Assembly: GCF_001039355.2 (NCBI RefSeq)
Contig: NW_019775913.1
Span: 1 to 53,876 of the forward strand
Direction: 5' to 3'
DNA: 53,876 bases
From: Lingula anatina
Taxonomy: Eukaryota; Brachiopoda; Lingulata; Lingulida; Lingulidae
Numbering within the stretch: position 1 is the stretch's first letter; every line of letters begins with the position of its first letter. A model generated the notes under the pieces. It saw only the letters and a program-made list of their open reading frames with translations, was not told where the DNA came from and ran no database searches. A program made the translations under genes and the position numbers. Below, piece after piece: positions 38,001-44,000 of this stretch.

Positions 38001-41000
38001 GTTAAGTCTTGATAATATAAAACAGACCTAGTGATATATTTGTTTTCTTCAGATTTTGTTTATTGTGCCTTATCGCTATTTACTTGCTTGCTTTAACATG
38101 CGAAAGAAAGTGTATGGGAAAGTACAGAACAGTTGCATTAATGTGTTAAATTTGAATCCTGTAATTCAACATTTTTACGAGATTTTTTTATAATGACGAA
38201 TTGAATGTGTACAGACACCATAGCTGAAGAAAAACAAATAAGGTCATGCCTTAATTTTCTAATGCACTGTGACATTATGAAATATTTCCTGTATTTCCAG
38301 CCTTTGGAGAAGAAATGGCGTGGCAAGTGCTACAAACATTGGGAACCTAAGATGGTGCCCAAGGCACAAGCCTACACACCTCCATCTGATGAAGAGCTCA
38401 CCAAGCTGATCAGGAAAATTGCACTGGCTTTGGTCCCCAACCCAGTTCCCGAGGACACCAGGAAGTGTGCTTTTTGCCATGAAAAGGGGGAGGGAGAGAC
38501 GGACGGCCCAGGAAGGTGAGAGAACGAATGAGTTTTGTTTTTGTTTTATCATAGCTTTGACTTGAGAGGTTACCAAAACATTGAGAGTCATCAGTGACAT
38601 GAGTTGGACTAAATGCATTGATTAACAGATAGGCCATAATAAGTGAATAAATGTCGAATAGTTGAATGTTTGAAATGAAAGATGGTCATTTTTCTATTTA
38701 TTGTAGCTTCCTTAGCATGTCACTAAAATGAATGAATAGATATATATATATATCAGGGACAAGATACATGTCCAAGTGAATCAAAACTAAATGCATATTT
38801 GTATTATCCGTTCCTGTAGACTTCTTAACCTGGACACAGACAAGTGGTCGCACCTGAACTGTGCACTCTGGTCGCACGAGGTCTACGAAACATGCGCGGG
38901 TGCTCTAATCAATGTGGATGCCTCACTGAAGCGCGGAATGACATTGGAGTGCGTGCTGTGTAAGAGGAGCGGGGCAACACTGGGATGTTTCAAGGTGCGA
39001 TGTACCAACATCTACCATGTTGGGTGTGCTCAGAAAGATGGTTGTGTCTTCTTCCAAGATAAGGTGAGCTGGACTTTTCGTTTACATCTGGGGTTTTGAT
39101 GTTTTACTGTCATTTTATGTGATTAACAGGAGCTTCACTTATCAGAAAGTGTATCAAAAAAAGTTCATTTTTAATTGAAAATTATTTATAATTATTTATT
39201 TTGTTCTGTATTGTTTAAGTGACAGTGAAGTTAGCTTGCTAGTGTCAAGTTTTTCTAAAAGTAGCTGCTTAGTGCAGTGTTCTCCCAAATTAAACTTCAT
39301 ATCAGTACATGTCCGTGTTTCTAGAATGTACAACACTAATGGACTTCACATACAAGTTATTTTGGATTTCAGACAATCTTATGTCCAGTTCACAAGCCTA
39401 AGGGGGTGATAGAAGGGGAACTAAAAGATCTCACAGTTTTCAGAAGAGTGTATATACAAAGGGAAGAGAGCAAACAAGTGGCTAGGTAGGTACCCCCCCC
39501 CCCCCTCCGACCATGTCATTGCTGTAGTAAAGACTAAAAAACATGTCAGAATTTTGTTACTAAAAAAACTCTAATTGAACACATATTGCCTGAATGTCTT
39601 AACATCTCCAACATTTCAAATATGGCGGTACAATGTATATACTGCTGAAATATTAAACTTGGCAAGACAGTAATAATGCTGCTTATACTATTGTAATACA
39701 AAGATGAATACATAATGTACAAAAAATTTTGAAACTATGACCTCAGCTTATATCTCATGTTTTTCTGATTATATATGGTGCTTCTAGTAACTCCTATTGT
39801 GCCTTAACAAACTCGTTGCTTACTGTGCTTTAGAAACTATAAAGACATAATATGGGAAAAACTGATTGGGAATTCTTTGTCAGTTATGTGTAATGTCACT
39901 ATATGATTGTTATAGAGACATAACAATCATCAATGCAGTGTTGTTCATGTAACTCAATTATTTTGGGACTGAAAACTTTGTTCAGTTTATCAAAATTTTT
40001 AAGTTGACAGTGTCCATAAACTTGAGCTAAACCAGAGCTGTAATTTGTTCTTTCTTGTGATATAAATCAAATTTCAAGGTAACAAGTTACTTGGAGCCTC
40101 GTGTATACCCTGATAACATGTAAATTGGGCATAATTACATTTTTAATTTTATTTAATGTATCATTTGTGTAAAATTTGTTGAAAAAAAAATAGAATGTCT
40201 AAGTGAATCTTTTATCTAAATTTTGAAGCACAGGCTTGTTACATAATTTTACTGTTTTGTAAGGTGTTGTTTGTTAGTTCTGCAGCAATGCTCTCCATTG
40301 GTCTCCATTGTTTTTCTTCTCATCAGTAGTCACAGGTTTCAACAGGCATTATATCTTTGTGCTACAGCTTGCTGGCTTAAGCTTCTAAAAACTGACTGAT
40401 ATCTTGAAATCTGCTAAGAAGCTATTAATTAAAAACCTCACCCCAACCTCCTTATAAGAATATGAAATAAGGGAGAAGTCCCTCAAAATTTTGAAACTTG
40501 GAATTTATAAATACAGCCAGTAAGGTTGTGGTTTTTGAGGGTAACCACTGAGCTCTACCTATATACAATTTTGTAATACTGAATTCTATTAAACTGGGAT
40601 TTAATGGGCAAACTAACTTTCAAAATATAAACATCCTGATTATCTGTTTTTAACTATGAAAATACCAGATTACTTCCTGTTACTGTTCACAAATTGATTG
40701 GTTGGTTGGTTGATCGGTTGGATGATTGAATGAGGGGTTAGGTGGGTGGTTTGTTGGTTGATTGGTTGGATGGATGGTTGGTTGGTTGGATGGTTGAATG
40801 AGGGGTTGGATGGGTGGTTGATTGGATGGATGGCAGGTTGGTTGGTTGGTTGGATGGATGGTTGATTAAGAATGGATAATCATGGGTGACACAAACCACT
40901 TCAATAATAACTGCCTATAAGTGTATAATGGACAGGGTTTCTTCAGACATTTAAATCCATAAACTTCTGTGTGTGTATATATATATATATAAATATATCA

Positions 41001-44000
41001 TACTCATGTATTGCATACAGGTGGCCGGTGCATCACCGCTTTCTGTCTGCTGCTAGCTGCTAACTAATCATTAACATGGCCGGACCACTTTTCACCATTC
41101 AGCTTTTCCAGGATCGTTCACCGCCAGGATACCCAGCATGCTGTGCGTATCGGCTCTTTAATTCTTCACAGCGTAGGTCAGCTGCTGCCCCACCAGATAG
41201 CGAGTGGGAAGTTCCACACGCGGGACACTATATATCCTGTAAGTATTTGGGCTTCAACACTTACAAATATCTGGATATATCTTTTACTTTGATATTGAGA
41301 ATTGACCATTTCTAAGGAATTGTTTTAATTACTGAAACAGTGACAAGTAGAAAGAAAGTACTAAAGTATCAATTAAACGGTGCATTTTGCATTACGGATA
41401 AAAGCAACGAAATTTATTCTTATTTACTCATTCAGACATCATCTAAATGACAATGAAAATTCCTGTTTACCCTTCTCCCTTTGTTGGATGTGGTAGAGTT
41501 TTGTTATGATATAGATATTTACCCATGGTTTCCTTTCCTGCCAGGTTGGATTCCGTATCACCAGGTTCTACTGGAGCATGCACCACCTGAAGAAACGCTG
41601 CAAGTACATGTGCAGCATCTCCGACAAAGACGGGCATCCCGAGTTTGAGGTCAAGGTCATGGAAGAGGGAATGCCAGAGGTCGCTTTCAAAGAGGCCACG
41701 CCTAAGGGTAAGTAAAGCTCAGTAATGCCTCTATTTTGCTGACCAGCTTTATTCTATGAATTTGTTAAAATAAACTTATTAGTCAAGGTTGAATACCTAG
41801 TCAATTAAAGAAAAAACTTGTGGTGTCTAGGGTAGTGCAACATAATAAAAATAATAGAAAAAAAAACTTTCTAACTGACTGCTACAGGTAGGGCCATGGG
41901 AAAAGATTTCTGTCAATGACATTCTTATAAAACCAAAATTTCTAGGTGTTTAGTTTCAACCTTATGGACTTGGAACTGTAGGAAAATTGTTTACACATTC
42001 ATATAATTTTATCTAGAAATTTTTGAGTAGCTTAGAATTTGTTGATAATTGTATTTACTCTTAAAATCTCACGATATTTCCACAGAGGCGTGGATGCACC
42101 TGCTGACACCTATGGAGAAGATGAGGAGGGACGCTGACCTCGTCAAGATGTTCCCTGCTTATATGGATGGAGAGGACCTGTTTGGACTTCATGAGCCAAT
42201 CATCGTGCAGCTTATAGAGTCTGTAAGTTAGACACATGGGACAGGATTCTTTAACAGTTCGAAATAGGTTTTCATAGGATGAAACTCAACATTGAACTTC
42301 ATATGTTGCTTATGTTCAGATTTAAAAAGAAAGGCAAAACATTTCAACTGATTAATCTGATTGGACAGTAATTTAGTGCAGGGTTCTTAAACAATTCATT
42401 ATAAAAAAATGCCACTGAAATAAGTTTTCAGTCTGTAAATCAGATATATGTGATTGGCCCTGGTTTTATTTGTAGCATGCTGTTTTTACCTTAAACTGTT
42501 CAGTGTAAGGGCATGACACCAAAATGGGTTTTCATGTATAGGATGTAACGTACATTGAACTTCCTATGTTGCTAATATTCAGATATTAAAAAAGGCAAAA
42601 TGTCTTCCAGTGATTAGTAATCTGATTGAACAGTAATTTAGTGCTTCTAATGCCAACATTTTAATGATATTTTTGTTTCGTTTTTCATCCCACCATCAGC
42701 TCCCAGGCACAGATCTGCTGCATAACTACAGTTTCAAGTTTGGCCGCAGCCCTCTGATAGAGATGCCTCTGGCCATTAATCCCACTGGCTGTGCCAGATC
42801 AGAACCCAAACTCAGGACACACTTCAGGAGGTACGTTGAAAAGTCACAATAAAAATTTCTTCATATAACAACAAAACTTAGGCCCTTTTCTCATCTTTAG
42901 GTAGTTTTTTTTATTTATCAATTTTTATAACATCATTTTGACTGGACTTAAATCACTCTCCCAAACTTTTTCAGTTTCTGACATTTGATAGGAGAATATA
43001 ATTTGTGATAAAAAATAAATGAGACCATGTTTTTTCAGACCTCATACGCTCCACAGCAATAAGATCCAATGTCTTACATTTGGTCAGAGAAAATAATCTG
43101 TAATAATTTTTTTTCAGACCTCATACCCTCCACAGCAGTAAGACCCATTCCCTCCCCAGTACAGTGACCGGAGTGACCAGTGAGGTGGACTCTCCATACT
43201 TCAAGCAGTTTGTCCACTCCAAGTCTCAGCAGTACAGAAGGATGAAGACAGAGTGGAGAAGCTTGGTTTACCTGGCTAGGTCAAGAATTCAGGTGAGAAA
43301 TTAATAGATATATTTAAAAAACCTTTGCATTATTGTTATACATAGCTGGTTCAAGAATACTGGTGGTGAATGAATGAATGAATAGAAAATGCATTTACGC
43401 CTTACCTAAGAAGACCAAATACAGGCAAAGAATAAGTACATGAATAGACAAATGAAAAACATTACCTGTATTTATGTCTTATTTAGCAAAGCCAAAAATA
43501 CAGGTAATGAATAAATAAATAGATGATTGAAAAACATTGTATTTACGTCTTACAAAGCAAGGCCAAAAGTACAGGTAATGAATAAATAAATGCAAAGATA
43601 AATGAAAAACTTTGCATTTACGTCTTACCTAGCATGGCCAATAATGCAGGTAATGAATAAATAAATGCAAAGATAAATGAAAAACTTTGCATTTACGTCT
43701 TACCTAGCAAGGCCAAAAAAAAAAAAAAACAGGTTAGTAAAAAAAAATAAAAAGTTAAATGAAAACATTGCAATGATGATTTAATAAGCAAGGTTAAGAA
43801 TAAGGGTTTTTAAAAAGTGAACAAATTAATAGACAAATAAATAGACAAAAAGTTACAAATATGGTCTTACTAGCAACCTGAAAATATCGAGTAAAAAAAA
43901 AAAAGAAACGATGTATTGATCTCTTCCTCCCACCTTCCCTTCCAGGGCCTTGGCCTTTATGCTGCCAGAGACACTGAGAAACACACAATGGTGATAGAGT

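Noticed and set aside
41076-41315. The 79-residue frame starting [11 protein letters not shown] over e54
   Set aside because: A different frame from the FYRN core, which is fixed by homology and phase (ARIVHR junction).
43039-43095. An extra exon using the upstream acceptor at 43038
   Set aside because: The frame stops within 19 codons and the conserved e58 uses the acceptor at 43117; kept only as a decoy or relic.
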